Positions 24,980 to 34,377 of a DNA stretch of 64,000 nt are shown here, in pieces (position 1 is the stretch's first letter; the number at the start of each line of letters is the position of its first letter). Source of the stretch: Ewingella sp963519305 (GTDB lineage: Bacteria > Pseudomonadota > Gammaproteobacteria > Enterobacterales > Enterobacteriaceae); the NCBI GenBank assembly GCA_963519305.1, contig CAUQMS010000009.1:1-64000 (forward strand), written 5' to 3'. The notes under the pieces were generated by a model, which was not told the DNA's origin, searched no databases, and worked only from the letters and a program-made list of their open reading frames with translations. Position numbers and translations under genes: made by a program.

Positions 24980-27557
24980 GTCAACGCATTCTACCCAAGA
25001 TTACGTGAAGGCTTTGCCGCTTACTGAAGAACAGAAAGCGGCTCTCACTCAACAGCTTCCTGCTGCTGAAGAGGAGGCCTTTGCCACCGTGCACCGTCGT
25101 TTAGGCGGTGCTACAACACAAAGCAGCGATGTTGCTGATATCGATGCGCCACTGGTTTCCGTACAGGCGCGCGTGGCCGCAGGTTGGCCAGATGCGATGG
25201 AAAATGGCAGCTTGTCTGATGTGGACAACGAAGGCCGTACCATCGTCAGCGCTATGCCTCCGGTCAAGCGTTCCAGCATGTTCCCTGATGTCTGGCGTAC
25301 TAATCCGGTAGGCCGCTTCTGGGACTCTATGATGGGGCGCAGCGCGGCTGCACGCCGTTATACCTCAGCGGAAATGCCTGAGTCGGAAAAAAGATGGCGT
25401 CACGCCGGTTCAGTGCGTCGTTATACCTTGCTGGTACTGATGCTGGTGCAAACCGCCATCGCCACCTGGTATATGAAAACCATCCTGCCTTATCAGGGGT
25501 GGGCGCTGATCGATCCTGCCGATATGCTCAATCAGGACTGGTTGCAGTCTGTTCTTCAACTGTTGCCATACGTTTTACAGACCGGGATCCTGGTGCTGTT
25601 TGCCATACTGTTCTGCTGGGTGTCCGCCGGGTTCTGGACGGCGCTAATGGGCTTTTTACAACTGCTTATCGGACGGGATAAATACAGCATCACGGCCTCA
25701 ACCACTGGCCTTGAACCGCTGAATCCGAATAACCGTACCGCGCTTATCATGCCGATTTGTAACGAAGATGTGGAACGCGTATTCGCGGGTCTGCGTGCAA
25801 CTTATGAATCAGTCAAAGCCACCGGTGATCTCGACCAGTTTGATATTTACGTCCTGAGCGACAGCTACGACCCGGATATCTGCGTCGCAGAGCAAAAAGC
25901 CTGGATGGAAGTGTGCCGGGACGTTGAAGGACATGGGCGAATTTTCTACCGCCGCCGTCGCCGTCGTGTGAAACGTAAAAGTGGCAACATTGATGACTGG
26001 TGCCGTCGCTGGGGTGGGGAATACGCCTACATGGTGATTCTGGACGCCGACAGCGTGATGAGCGGTGAATGTCTCACCGGTCTGGCACGTCTGATGGACG
26101 CCAACCCGAACGCCGGTATTATTCAGTCTGCGCCAAAAGCGTCAGGTATGGATACGCTGTATGCGCGGTGCCAGCAGTTCGCTACCCGCGTATATGGCCC
26201 GCTGTTTACCGCGGGTCTGCACTTCTGGCAGTTGGGCGAATCGCACTACTGGGGGCATAACGCCATCATCCGTGTGAAACCCTTTATCGAACACTGCGCT
26301 CTGGCACCGTTGCCGGGTGAGGGCTCCTTCGCCGGTTCCATTATGTCCCATGACTTTGTGGAAGCCGCGCTCATGCGCCGTGCGGGTTGGGGCGTCTGGA
26401 TAGCCTATGATCTGCCGGGCAGTTACGAAGAGTTACCGCCGAACCTGCTCGACGAGCTGAAACGCGACCGTCGCTGGTGTCACGGTAACCTGATGAACTT
26501 CCGCCTGTTCCTGGTTAAGGGCATGCACCCGGTTCACCGTGCCGTGTTCCTGACCGGTGTTATGTCCTACCTTTCTGCGCCGCTGTGGTTTATGTTCCTG
26601 GCCCTGTCTACTGCGCTGCAGGTGGTCCATACCCTGATGGAGCCGCAGTACTTCCTGCAACCGCGGCAACTGTTCCCAGTCTGGCCGCAGTGGCGTCCTG
26701 AACTGGCCATTGCGCTGTTCTCCACCACACTGGTGTTGCTGTTCCTGCCTAAACTTCTCAGTATTGTGTTGATCTGGGCGAAGGGGGCGAAAGAGTTCGG
26801 TGGTGGCATCCGTCTGTTCCTGTCGATGCTGCTGGAGATGCTGTTCTCCGTGCTGCTGGCCCCGGTGCGTATGCTGTTCCACACTGTTTTCGTGGTCAGC
26901 GCATTCCTTGGTTGGGAAGTGGTATGGAACTCGCCGCAGCGTGACGATGATGATACCCCTTGGGGCGAAGCCTTTAAACGTCACGGTTCGCAACTGCTGT
27001 TGGGTGCCGTGTGGGCTGGCGGAATGGCGTGGCTCGATTTGCGCTTCCTGTGGTGGTTATCGCCGATCGTCTTCTCATTGATCCTCTCGCCGTTTGTGTC
27101 GGTGCTTTCAAGCCGTGCCACGCTGGGAATCAAGAGCAAAAAGGCCAAACTGTTCCTTATCCCGGAAGAGTACAACCCGCCGCGTGAACTGGTGGCGACT
27201 GAGGAATACCTCAAACTTAACCGTTCACGTATGCTGAAAAATGGATTTATGCACGCCGTGTTTGACCCGACTTTCAACGCCCTGGCAACCGGTATGGCGA
27301 CATCACGTCACCTGCTACGTCCTATCGTAGAAAATGGTCGTCAGCAACGTCTTGAACTGGCCTTTAAGACCGGTCCAAAAGCGTTGGGCAAGGCAGATCG
27401 TCTGATCCTGCTGAGTGATCCGGTGCTGATGGCCCGTCTGCACTCTGCCGTATGGACTCAACCAGACCAGCATGCCTGGAGTGCGTATTACAGTGAGTTG
27501 CCACGTAATGTTCAGGCTTTCCCTGAAACACAAACGCTGGAAATGAAGCCTGCCTAA
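24972..27557 (+). CDS. opgH: Glucans biosynthesis glucosyltransferase OpgH
   Basis: The protein has 861 residues from the ATG at 24972, which overlaps the opgG stop. It is a polytopic inner-membrane enzyme of glycosyltransferase family 2 that polymerises UDP-glucose into the backbone of periplasmic glucans and, in E. coli, senses UDP-glucose to delay division. Visible are YVLSDSYDPDI, VILDADSVM (DxD), HDFVEAALMRRAGW and the KRDRRWCHG motif (RxxRW type), with eight helices. The C-terminal tail differs most from E. coli. Confidence 0.96.
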   Translation: MNKSTHSTQDYVKALPLTEEQKAALTQQLPAAEEEAFATVHRRLGGATTQSSDVADIDAPLVSVQARVAAGWPDAMENGSLSDVDNEGRTIVSAMPPVKRSSMFPDVWRTNPVGRFWDSMMGRSAAARRYTSAEMPESEKRWRHAGSVRRYTLLVLMLVQTAIATWYMKTILPYQGWALIDPADMLNQDWLQSVLQLLPYVLQTGILVLFAILFCWVSAGFWTALMGFLQLLIGRDKYSITASTTGLEPLNPNNRTALIMPICNEDVERVFAGLRATYESVKATGDLDQFDIYVLSDSYDPDICVAEQKAWMEVCRDVEGHGRIFYRRRRRRVKRKSGNIDDWCRRWGGEYAYMVILDADSVMSGECLTGLARLMDANPNAGIIQSAPKASGMDTLYARCQQFATRVYGPLFTAGLHFWQLGESHYWGHNAIIRVKPFIEHCALAPLPGEGSFAGSIMSHDFVEAALMRRAGWGVWIAYDLPGSYEELPPNLLDELKRDRRWCHGNLMNFRLFLVKGMHPVHRAVFLTGVMSYLSAPLWFMFLALSTALQVVHTLMEPQYFLQPRQLFPVWPQWRPELAIALFSTTLVLLFLPKLLSIVLIWAKGAKEFGGGIRLFLSMLLEMLFSVLLAPVRMLFHTVFVVSAFLGWEVVWNSPQRDDDDTPWGEAFKRHGSQLLLGAVWAGGMAWLDLRFLWWLSPIVFSLILSPFVSVLSSRATLGIKSKKAKLFLIPEEYNPPRELVATEEYLKLNRSRMLKNGFMHAVFDPTFNALATGMATSRHLLRPIVENGRQQRLELAFKTGPKALGKADRLILLSDPVLMARLHSAVWTQPDQHAWSAYYSELPRNVQAFPETQTLEMKPA

Positions 27558-27590
27558 ACGGGTAAGCTGAAATACGCTGAAGAAAATAAT

Positions 27591-27620
27591 GGGCAGTATG
27601 CTGATGCATGCTGCCCTTTT
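27591..27620 (+). terminator. Terminator between opgH and yceK
   Basis: GGGCAGTATGC pairs with GCATGCTGCCC (one G-T pair) around TGAT, followed by five T. It should separate most opgGH transcripts from yceK. Confidence 0.85.
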
Positions 27621-27644
27621 TATCGGCTTGAACAGGTAAGCGAA

Positions 27645-27890
27645 GTGATTAAACGAGTTATATTACGCGGCACTCTGGTAGCCATCACCGCAGTGACCCT
27701 GACCGGCTGTGGCAGTATTATCAGCCGTACTGTTCCCGGCCAGGGACACGGTAATCAGTATTATCCGGGCGTGCAGTGGGATGTCCGAGAAGGACCATGG
27801 CGCTATGTCACTGTTATCGACGTGCCGTTGTCGATGATTGTCGATACTTTTATGCTGCCCATTGATGCCCGCCACGGACCCTATGAATAA
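27645..27890 (+). CDS. yceK: YceK-family lipoprotein
   Basis: The 81-residue protein starts with GTG behind AGGTAAGCGAA and has a lipoprotein signal (TAVTLTGCGS, lipid Cys at about 22). The rest (YYPGVQWDV, IDVPLSMIVDTFMLPID) matches E. coli YceK/DUF1375. It sits after opgH, as in E. coli. Its function is unknown. Confidence 0.9.
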   Translation: MIKRVILRGTLVAITAVTLTGCGSIISRTVPGQGHGNQYYPGVQWDVREGPWRYVTVIDVPLSMIVDTFMLPIDARHGPYE

Positions 27891-27908
27891 CGTTGTGCGC
27901 GTAAAAGG

Positions 27909-28316
27909 TTAGTCTATATCGCGACCGGGATAGTCATCTTCGTCATCCCATTCACTGGCAGCGGCTGCGCCTTCCTCACTGTCGAGTGGCGGTTCATGCT
28001 GATATTCGCCCTCGTCCCACTCATACAACGTACTCTCTTCCATCCACTCCTCTTCCAGTTCGCGCTTATCGTAGTCGTCATCAAAAATGGCTTGTGCAGC
28101 AGCACCGCTGCGAAAGGTCAGACTCTCAATCGAATCACCGTCATTAGACAAAAATTCAGCCTGCCACATGATGTCACCGTCCTGCAAAATGTACTTTTGC
28201 AGATTGAATTGCTCCGGGACCGGCGCTTCATCACTGCCTGTCGTGTCCTGTGTTGCCTCAAGAAATTCTTCGCGCGCGGCATCAACAGCTTCTTCCAGGG
28301 TTGCGTACATGCTCAT
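27909..28316 (-). CDS. msyB: Acidic protein MsyB
   Basis: The protein has 135 residues from the ATG at 28316 (AGGAGA six bases upstream). It is very acidic: MSMYATLEEAVDAAREEFL, FNLQKYILQDGDIMWQ and LYEWDEGEYQHEPPLDSEEG align with E. coli MsyB (124), which suppresses secY and secA defects when abundant. The C-terminal end has an extra acidic extension (EWDDEDDYPGRDID). Position between yceK and mdtG is as in E. coli apart from an inserted gene. Confidence 0.92.
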   Translation of the reverse strand: MSMYATLEEAVDAAREEFLEATQDTTGSDEAPVPEQFNLQKYILQDGDIMWQAEFLSNDGDSIESLTFRSGAAAQAIFDDDYDKRELEEEWMEESTLYEWDEGEYQHEPPLDSEEGAAAASEWDDEDDYPGRDID

Positions 28317-28535
28317 CTCTTTCTCCTGAGTTGCTTTCACGGGGGTTCCGGCTAATGTTTAATGAATTCGTTAGTAATTAAGCGCTAACGTGATTAGGGT
28401 CAATTACCGGCCGATGTTTGCCGGACTCACTAATTGTTGACGTTATGGCTGAGGATGCAAGTTTTCGGAGGCCAGTTGCGCATAATTTCATTCATAAGTG
28501 CCTTTTCAGAGCACGTTATTCATCAGGATAAATCT

Positions 28536-28934
28536 ATGATCCCGCGCGACAGCGTTTTACGCATTGCACGCCCGACAGACAATTTGGAGACGATCGCTAA
28601 GATGTATTGCAAGGGGCTGGGCTTCGAACAGTTGGGGGCGTTTAACGATCATCTGGGGTTTTCTGGTGCAATGGTCGGGCATCCGAAGCATCACTATCAT
28701 CTGGAATTTACCCACCATCAGGGAACCACAGTGGGCAGAGCGCCAACGCAGGATAACTTGCTGATTTTCTATATTCCGGATGAGCCGGCGTGGCAACGCC
28801 AGTGCGGGCTCATCGTGACTGGCGGGTTTATCGAGGTTGTTTCGTATAATCCTTATTGGGATGACACAGGCAAAACATTTGAAGATGCAGACGGTTACCG
28901 CGTCGTGCTGGCTCATCGCGGCTGGACCGTCTGA
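28536..28934 (+). CDS. VOC-family (glyoxalase-like) protein, YycE type
   Basis: The protein has 132 residues from the ATG at 28536 (AGGA 8 bases upstream). The start LRIARPTDNLETIAKMYCKGLGF and HHYHLEFTHH are typical of vicinal-oxygen-chelate proteins related to B. subtilis YycE. The usual metal ligands (His and Glu in HLEFT) are visible. The substrate is unknown. It is inserted between msyB and mdtG relative to E. coli. Confidence 0.85.
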   Translation: MIPRDSVLRIARPTDNLETIAKMYCKGLGFEQLGAFNDHLGFSGAMVGHPKHHYHLEFTHHQGTTVGRAPTQDNLLIFYIPDEPAWQRQCGLIVTGGFIEVVSYNPYWDDTGKTFEDADGYRVVLAHRGWTV

Positions 28935-28949
28935 CCTTTAGGGCTGAGT

Positions 28950-30188
28950 TTACTCGACCATTGCCTGACGTGGCCGACGCTGCAGGCACCAGTACGAATA
29001 GATGGCATTGAACAGCACGACCAGAGCGGTGACAAGAAATACCGTGCGAAACCCGTAACTGGCCGACACCGCCGCACCTAATAGCGGGCCGGTCACATTG
29101 CCCACGTCACGGAATGACTGGTTGTAGCTGAAAACGCGGCCTGCGACCTGATTGGTGCAGTTATAAATCAGCAAGGTTTGCACCGCGGGCAGCAGGGCGC
29201 CATCGGCAGCACCGAGCATAAAACGCAAGATCCCCAATTGCAGCGGATTTTGTACAAAGGCCATGGGAATCAGTAACAGTACGGAGACGCCGAGCATGGC
29301 GACCAGGATCCTTTCCGGCCCGATCCGGTCCCCAAGTTTTCCCAATTTGGGCGCACTCATTAGCGCGGCAACGCCGGGCACCGAAGCGATCATCCCGCTA
29401 ATAAATGCCAGATTCTGGGTGTTTCCCGCCAACTCACGCACGTAAAGCGTCAGGATAGGGGCAATGGAGCCTGTCGCTACCTGAATAATCAGGGTGGTAA
29501 TGAACAGAAAAAGTACCAGCCGGGGATTCTTCAGCGAAGCAAAAACCTGTTTGCGGCTCAGCATGTCCTTTTTATGGATCGGAACGAATTGCTCGCGAAT
29601 GCAATACAGAGTCATCAGGAAGCATAGAAACAGTACGCTGGCAGTGATGAAGAACACCGGGCGTAATCCGTAGCTATCTGCCAGCAAGCCACCCACCATC
29701 GGCCCCAGCAGCGCGCCGCTGACCCCGCCGGTAGACAACGTCCCCAGCGCCCAGCCGCTTTTATTTCGCGGGATTTGGGTGGCGATCAGCGCATTGGCAT
29801 TCGGAACAAAGCCACCGAGCAGCCCGAGCAGGGCGCGCAGGATCAGTAACTGCCAGATATTTTGTGCCACCCCCATCAGCGCCATCACGATAGCCATGCC
29901 CAATGCCGAGCGCAGCAGCATGATCTTACGCCCCTTGCGGTCGGCCAGCCCACCCCAGAAAGGGGATGCAATTGCTGAAAACAGGAACGTAATACTGAAT
30001 ACCAGCCCTGACCACATATTCAGGGATTCATGGCCGGTTACGCCGAGGGTTTCGATGTACAGAGGCAGGAAAGGCATGACCAGACTAAACGCAGCCCCGG
30101 TAAGAAAGCAGCCGATCCAGGCGACAAACAGATTACGTTTCCAATTTATTGGTGCAGGTGCCGTTTCTGGTGCAGGTTCCGAGGTCAT
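28950..30188 (-). CDS. mdtG: MFS multidrug efflux transporter MdtG
   Basis: The protein has 412 residues from the ATG at 30188. It is a 12-helix MFS exporter with INWKRNLFVAWIGCFLTGAAF at the first helix, GLADRKGRKIMLLRSALGM and RALLGLLGGFVPNANALIAT, nearly identical to E. coli MdtG (fosfomycin and deoxycholate resistance). The frame extends to 30260, with another ATG at 30212, but neither earlier start has a better ribosome-binding site. The neighbour lpxL is the same as in E. coli. Confidence 0.94.
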   Translation of the reverse strand: MTSEPAPETAPAPINWKRNLFVAWIGCFLTGAAFSLVMPFLPLYIETLGVTGHESLNMWSGLVFSITFLFSAIASPFWGGLADRKGRKIMLLRSALGMAIVMALMGVAQNIWQLLILRALLGLLGGFVPNANALIATQIPRNKSGWALGTLSTGGVSGALLGPMVGGLLADSYGLRPVFFITASVLFLCFLMTLYCIREQFVPIHKKDMLSRKQVFASLKNPRLVLFLFITTLIIQVATGSIAPILTLYVRELAGNTQNLAFISGMIASVPGVAALMSAPKLGKLGDRIGPERILVAMLGVSVLLLIPMAFVQNPLQLGILRFMLGAADGALLPAVQTLLIYNCTNQVAGRVFSYNQSFRDVGNVTGPLLGAAVSASYGFRTVFLVTALVVLFNAIYSYWCLQRRPRQAMVE

Positions 30189-30479
30189 AAAATACCGATG
30201 AAAGAGGTCCATTGACTCTGAGCTGCTGATGAAAGTAGGACAGAGAAGAGTAACTATCATTTAGCAGGATAATTATGCGCCTAATAATCAGTCACATCAA
30301 TAATGTTGCGGAAAAGTTAACGAAAAAAATAAAATACAGGTTCATTAATTTTGAAGGGAGAGTTAGATCAAAGATGATGCAAAAGAGGGGAGGAAATCGC
30401 GATGAAAAGCAATTGTGCAAGATTCACTCGGGCTACTGACTGGCTGCTCTGATGCGAGCCAGAAACCCGAGGCGGGTAT

Positions 30480-31412
30480 TTATTCTGTCGCCTGATACAG
30501 CGAAGGTTCACCTTCCGGGCGGGTCTTAAATCGACGGTGCAGCCACATGTATTGCTCAGGTGCCAGACGGATTTCATTTTCTACCACTTTATTCATATAA
30601 GTGGCTGCAACGACTTCATCATCCAGCGGGAAATTTTCCACCGCAGGGTGTAACAGCAACTCATAGCCTTTACCGCCTTCAAGGCGACGTGGTGTAAAGG
30701 GAATGATCGCCGGTTTACCCATGCGCGCAAGCAGATAAGTGCCCGTGGTTGTGGCGGCTTTATCCACGGCGAAGAAGGGCACAAATACGCTGCTACGTGG
30801 GCCATAATCGTGGTCCGGGGCGTACCAGATAATGTCGCCCTGTTTGAGGCTGCGAATCATCCCTTTGAGGTCTTTGCGGTCGATCATCGCCTTGTTAGAA
30901 CGCATACGGCCTTTAGTCTGGATCCAGTCCATCAGCTTATTATCATGAGGGCGGTAAACGCCGACACCTGGATTATGGATGCCAAAAATACGAGCACCCA
31001 ATTCAAGCGTCAGAAAATGAACACCGATCAGTAATACGCCTTGCTGGTTGTCGCGGGCTTTCTGAATGTGTTCCAGTCCGCTGACCTTAAACCAGCGTTC
31101 GATCCGCCAGTCTGGCCAGAACCAGGCCATGCCTGTTTCAAACAGGCCCATACCCACGGACTCAAAATTTTTCAGCACCATGTGATCGCGCTGTTCACGG
31201 CTCATGTCAGGAAAGCAGAGCTCTAGGTTGCGTTGGGCGATATGAAAACGGCGTTTTAAGAAACGCATAGAGAAACGACCGAGGCCTGTGCCCAGTCGGT
31301 AAATGACCGGATAAGGCAAAAGCACCAGTAAATAAAGCAGCCCCAAACCCATCCAGGTTAGCCAGTAACGTGGATGCAGGAGGGAAAGTGTAAAGGTCGG
31401 TACCTGAGTCAT
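30480..31412 (-). CDS. lpxL: Lauroyl-ACP lipid A acyltransferase LpxL
   Basis: The 310-residue inner-membrane enzyme has one N-terminal anchor and the HxxxxE active-site motif (GVHFLTLELGARIFG), DRKDLKGMIRSLKQGD, APDHDYGPRSSVFVPFF and MWLHRRFKTRPEG. It adds the secondary lauroyl chain to Kdo2-lipid IVA. AGGGA precedes the ATG. Identity to E. coli LpxL is higher than to the cold-shock paralogue LpxP by eye, and the position beside mdtG supports LpxL. Confidence 0.94.
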   Translation of the reverse strand: MTQVPTFTLSLLHPRYWLTWMGLGLLYLLVLLPYPVIYRLGTGLGRFSMRFLKRRFHIAQRNLELCFPDMSREQRDHMVLKNFESVGMGLFETGMAWFWPDWRIERWFKVSGLEHIQKARDNQQGVLLIGVHFLTLELGARIFGIHNPGVGVYRPHDNKLMDWIQTKGRMRSNKAMIDRKDLKGMIRSLKQGDIIWYAPDHDYGPRSSVFVPFFAVDKAATTTGTYLLARMGKPAIIPFTPRRLEGGKGYELLLHPAVENFPLDDEVVAATYMNKVVENEIRLAPEQYMWLHRRFKTRPEGEPSLYQATE

Positions 31413-31783
31413 AAAATCCCTGCGCCAGTATCTAAGTAAGAAAATATAAGCTCTGTCTAGTGCAGTAGCCTGCCACGGGGAATTGAATCACAGCCTGGCC
31501 ATGCAGGCCGCCACAATTCAATTCCTGAAGCAAAGTGACATATTGTGGCACTTTTTTGGTTTCAGGTGAAAGGCAACGGCATTAATAGTTCATTTAATTT
31601 ACATCTGCATGCAAATCGGTCATATAGGGTTTTCTTTATGAGCAAATCCACCGATAAACATACTATTTCAATCGATTGAATATCGGCACACAATGGCTAT
31701 TTGTCAATTTAACTGCTGGGTTTATTCAACCCAGCTATGCTTTTTGAGGTAAATAGAGACGAAATGGAGGGGGAAGTGACATA
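31413..31783. other. lpxL upstream region with a perfect 14-bp palindrome
   Basis: There is no gene in this stretch. TTCAATCGATTGAA at 31667-31680 is a perfect palindrome of unknown purpose. A 13-codon frame starting at 31639 has no ribosome-binding site. The region should hold the lpxL promoter. Confidence 0.5.
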
Positions 31784-31812
31784 AAAAAAGGGCGACGTAA
31801 CGTCACCCTTTG
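31784..31812 (-). terminator. Terminator of the flavin oxidoreductase gene
   Basis: AAAGGGTGACG and CGTCGCCCTTT (minus strand, one mismatch) close around TTA and are followed by seven T on the minus strand. Confidence 0.8.
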
Positions 31813-31837
31813 TGAATATAGATCTGTTCGCAGGGCA

Positions 31838-32935
31838 TTATTCGGAAAGAAATAATCCTTTTACGTTATGGGGCTCGCTTCGCCAGTACTGTTTAGGTGC
31901 ACTGACTTTTGCTCCGAGTTTGGCGGCTGCATGCCACGGCCAGCGGGGGTTATAAAGGATGCCGCGGGCCAGAGCGATCATATCCGCCTGTCCGGTACTG
32001 ATGATGGCTTCTGCCTGTTCAGGCTCAGTAATAAGGCCGACTGCGATCACCGGCATCTGTACCTCCTGCTTAATTCTTTCTGCAAAAGGCACCTGGTAGT
32101 TTGGCCCCACGCTGATTTTCTGCTGAGGGCTCAGTCCGCCGCTGGAAACATGGATATAGTTACAACCCAATTTATCCAGTGCTTTAGCCAGCGCGATAGA
32201 TTGCTCCAGATCCCAGCCACCGTCGACCCAATCTGTTGCTGAAATACGCACACCAATAGGTTTGTGAGCAGGGAAGACTGCGCGGATTTCCTGATAAATC
32301 TCCAGCAGCAGCCGCATACGGTTCTCCAGCGATCCACCGTAATCATCGGTACGCTGGTTGGAAAGCGGTGACAGGAACTGATGCAGTAGATAGCCGTGCG
32401 CACCGTGCAGTTCAAGCAGATCAAAACCCAGACGGTCGGCCCGTTTGGCACATTCAACATAGGCTTTCTTCAGCTGTTCAATACGCTCTGATGACATCGC
32501 CTCGGGAGCAGCATCTGTATCTGCAAAGGGTACGACAGACGGGGCGATAGTTTGCCAGCCGCCTTGTTCGCGGGTCAGCTGTTTACCGCCTTCCCATGGA
32601 GTATGGCAGGAGGCTTTACGCCCTGCATGCCCTAACTGCAGACCCAGCGGGATAGAACTATTGTCGCGGATTGAAGTCACCAGACCTTTCATCGCTGCTT
32701 CGGTTTCATCATTCCATAAGCCTAAATCCTGAGGTGTGATACCTCCAATTTCCTCAACCGCGGTTGCCTCAAGGATCAGCAGCCCCGCACCAGAAAAGGA
32801 GAGTTGCCCCAAATGGGCATGGTGCCAGGAGGTTGCTTTGCCGTGATCGGAGGAGTACTGACACATCGGGGCGACAATAATCCGGTTGGCTAAGGTCAAA
32901 TCACCCAGTGAAATTGGTTCAAATAACTTGCTCAT
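31838..32935 (-). CDS. NADH:flavin oxidoreductase, old yellow enzyme (YqjM-like)
   Basis: The 365-residue FMN enzyme of the old-yellow-enzyme class is of the YqjM subtype: PMCQYSS carries the redox-sensing Cys, LELHGAHGYLLHQFLSP the substrate-binding His pair region, and QRTDDYGGSLENRMR is the family signature. It reduces activated double bonds (enones, maleimides, nitro compounds) with NAD(P)H. GAGGA precedes the ATG. It is not in this place in E. coli, where lpxL is followed directly by trhO. Confidence 0.92.
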   Translation of the reverse strand: MSKLFEPISLGDLTLANRIIVAPMCQYSSDHGKATSWHHAHLGQLSFSGAGLLILEATAVEEIGGITPQDLGLWNDETEAAMKGLVTSIRDNSSIPLGLQLGHAGRKASCHTPWEGGKQLTREQGGWQTIAPSVVPFADTDAAPEAMSSERIEQLKKAYVECAKRADRLGFDLLELHGAHGYLLHQFLSPLSNQRTDDYGGSLENRMRLLLEIYQEIRAVFPAHKPIGVRISATDWVDGGWDLEQSIALAKALDKLGCNYIHVSSGGLSPQQKISVGPNYQVPFAERIKQEVQMPVIAVGLITEPEQAEAIISTGQADMIALARGILYNPRWPWHAAAKLGAKVSAPKQYWRSEPHNVKGLFLSE

Positions 32936-32959
32936 AATGTCCTCATTACCGTGGATGAA

Positions 32960-32984
32960 TGTCTGAATGTGAACGAAACAGACA
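32960..32984. promoter_or_regulatory. Inverted repeat upstream of oxidoreductase gene
   Basis: TGTCTG (32960-32965) and CAGACA (32979-32984) form a 6-bp inverted repeat 24 bases before the oxidoreductase start. Its position suits a repressor operator, but no regulator gene is adjacent. Confidence 0.4.
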
Positions 32985-33102
32985 ATAATTACTCATTTCA
33001 GGGTATCGCATTTCAGCGACATTGCGTTGGCAGGCGACCACATTCTGCCCCTGTTGTACCGTAAATTATGCAACGGGAGATGTCGCTCTTGTTGCTTTGA
33101 GG

Positions 33103-33108
33103 TATAAT
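33103..33108 (+). promoter_or_regulatory. -10 box upstream of trhO
   Basis: TATAAT is a perfect -10 hexamer 102 bases before the trhO start. No good -35 lies at the right distance, so this is a tentative promoter. Confidence 0.45.
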
Positions 33109-33209
33109 ATTGCCGCTTGAAAAGTTGCATTTAGCGAGCCTGATGCAGCAGCTTCATCTTTAACGATATCCATTAAATACCGCCCCCGCGAAAGACAGGA
33201 ACGTACACC

Positions 33210-34265
33210 ATGCCAGTGTTACATAACCGAATTTCTAACGAGGAACTGAAGGCGCTTATGTTGGCTGAAACCGAGCCGCGCACCACAGTTTCTTTCTATA
33301 AATATTTCCATATCGAAGATCCGAAAGCTTTCCGCGATGTGCTCTACGTTTGCCTGACCAAACTCAATGTGTTTGGCCGCATTTACGTGGCGAAAGAGGG
33401 GATCAACGCGCAAATCAGTGTTCCGCAAAGCCAGTTCGAAGCGTTCAAAGCCGAACTCTTTGCCAGCCACCCTGCGCTTAATCAGGTTCGCTTGAATGTC
33501 GCGCTGGAAGACGATGGTAAATCCTTCTGGGTATTGCGCCTGAAAGTGCGTGAACGCATTGTTGCGGACGGCATTGATGACGAGACATTTGACCCTTCAA
33601 ACGTCGGCGAATATTTGAAAGCCGAGCAGGTCAATGCGATGATCGACGATCCTGACGCGGTGTTCGTGGATATGCGTAACCATTACGAATACGAAGTGGG
33701 GCATTTTGATCAGGCACTTGAAGTCCCGTCGGATACTTTCCGCGACCAGTTGCCGATGGCCGTCGATATGCTGAAAGAAGACAAAGACAAAAAAATCGTC
33801 ATGTATTGCACCGGTGGTATTCGCTGTGAAAAAGCCAGCGCATATATGCTGCATAAAGGCTTTAAAAACGTTTTTCACGTGGAAGGCGGGATCATTGAGT
33901 ATGCCCGCCGCGCGAAAGAGCAGGGCTTGCCGGTAAAATTCAAAGGGAAGAACTTTGTCTTTGATGAGCGGATGGGGGAGCGGATTTCAGAGGATGTGAT
34001 CGCGCATTGTCACCAGTGCGGCACAGAATGTGATGACCATACCAACTGCAAAAATGATGGTTGCCACCTGCTGTTTATCCAGTGTCCAAGCTGCGCGGCT
34101 AAATTTGACGGTTGTTGCAGTGAGATTTGCCAAACCGAACTGAAGTTGCCGCGTGAAGAACAGCGCGCTTTACGTGCTGGCCGCGAAAATGGCATCAAGA
34201 TCTTCAATAAGTCCAAAGGGTTGTTGCAGACCACCATGCATATTCCTGCGCCAGAAAAAGAGTGA
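33210..34265 (+). CDS. trhO: tRNA uridine-34 hydroxylase TrhO
   Basis: The 351-residue protein has an N-terminal ferredoxin-like domain (VSFYKYFHI, YVAKEGINAQIS), a central rhodanese domain with catalytic Cys in MYCTGGIRCEKASAY and a C-terminal cysteine-rich part (CHQCGTECDDHTNC, CPSCAAKFDGCC). It matches E. coli TrhO/YceA (350), which hydroxylates U34 of certain tRNAs on the way to cmo5U/mo5U. A terminator follows. Confidence 0.95.
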   Translation: MPVLHNRISNEELKALMLAETEPRTTVSFYKYFHIEDPKAFRDVLYVCLTKLNVFGRIYVAKEGINAQISVPQSQFEAFKAELFASHPALNQVRLNVALEDDGKSFWVLRLKVRERIVADGIDDETFDPSNVGEYLKAEQVNAMIDDPDAVFVDMRNHYEYEVGHFDQALEVPSDTFRDQLPMAVDMLKEDKDKKIVMYCTGGIRCEKASAYMLHKGFKNVFHVEGGIIEYARRAKEQGLPVKFKGKNFVFDERMGERISEDVIAHCHQCGTECDDHTNCKNDGCHLLFIQCPSCAAKFDGCCSEICQTELKLPREEQRALRAGRENGIKIFNKSKGLLQTTMHIPAPEKE

Positions 34266-34292
34266 TTGCCTGAGCGGTTTGCTGTCAGTAAG

Positions 34293-34315
34293 GGCTCAGG
34301 AAACTGAGCCTTTTT
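34293..34315 (+). terminator. Terminator of trhO
   Basis: GGCTCAG and CTGAGCC close around GAAA and are followed by five T. Confidence 0.88.
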
Positions 34316-34377
34316 CATAAAAATACAAGGCCAGAAGTATGGCCTTAAATGGAGTGAGGCCGGGATAGTTACCCGCA

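Noticed and set aside
31639..31680. A 13-codon frame MSKSTDKHTISID
   Set aside because: No ribosome-binding site; it is more likely non-coding upstream sequence.
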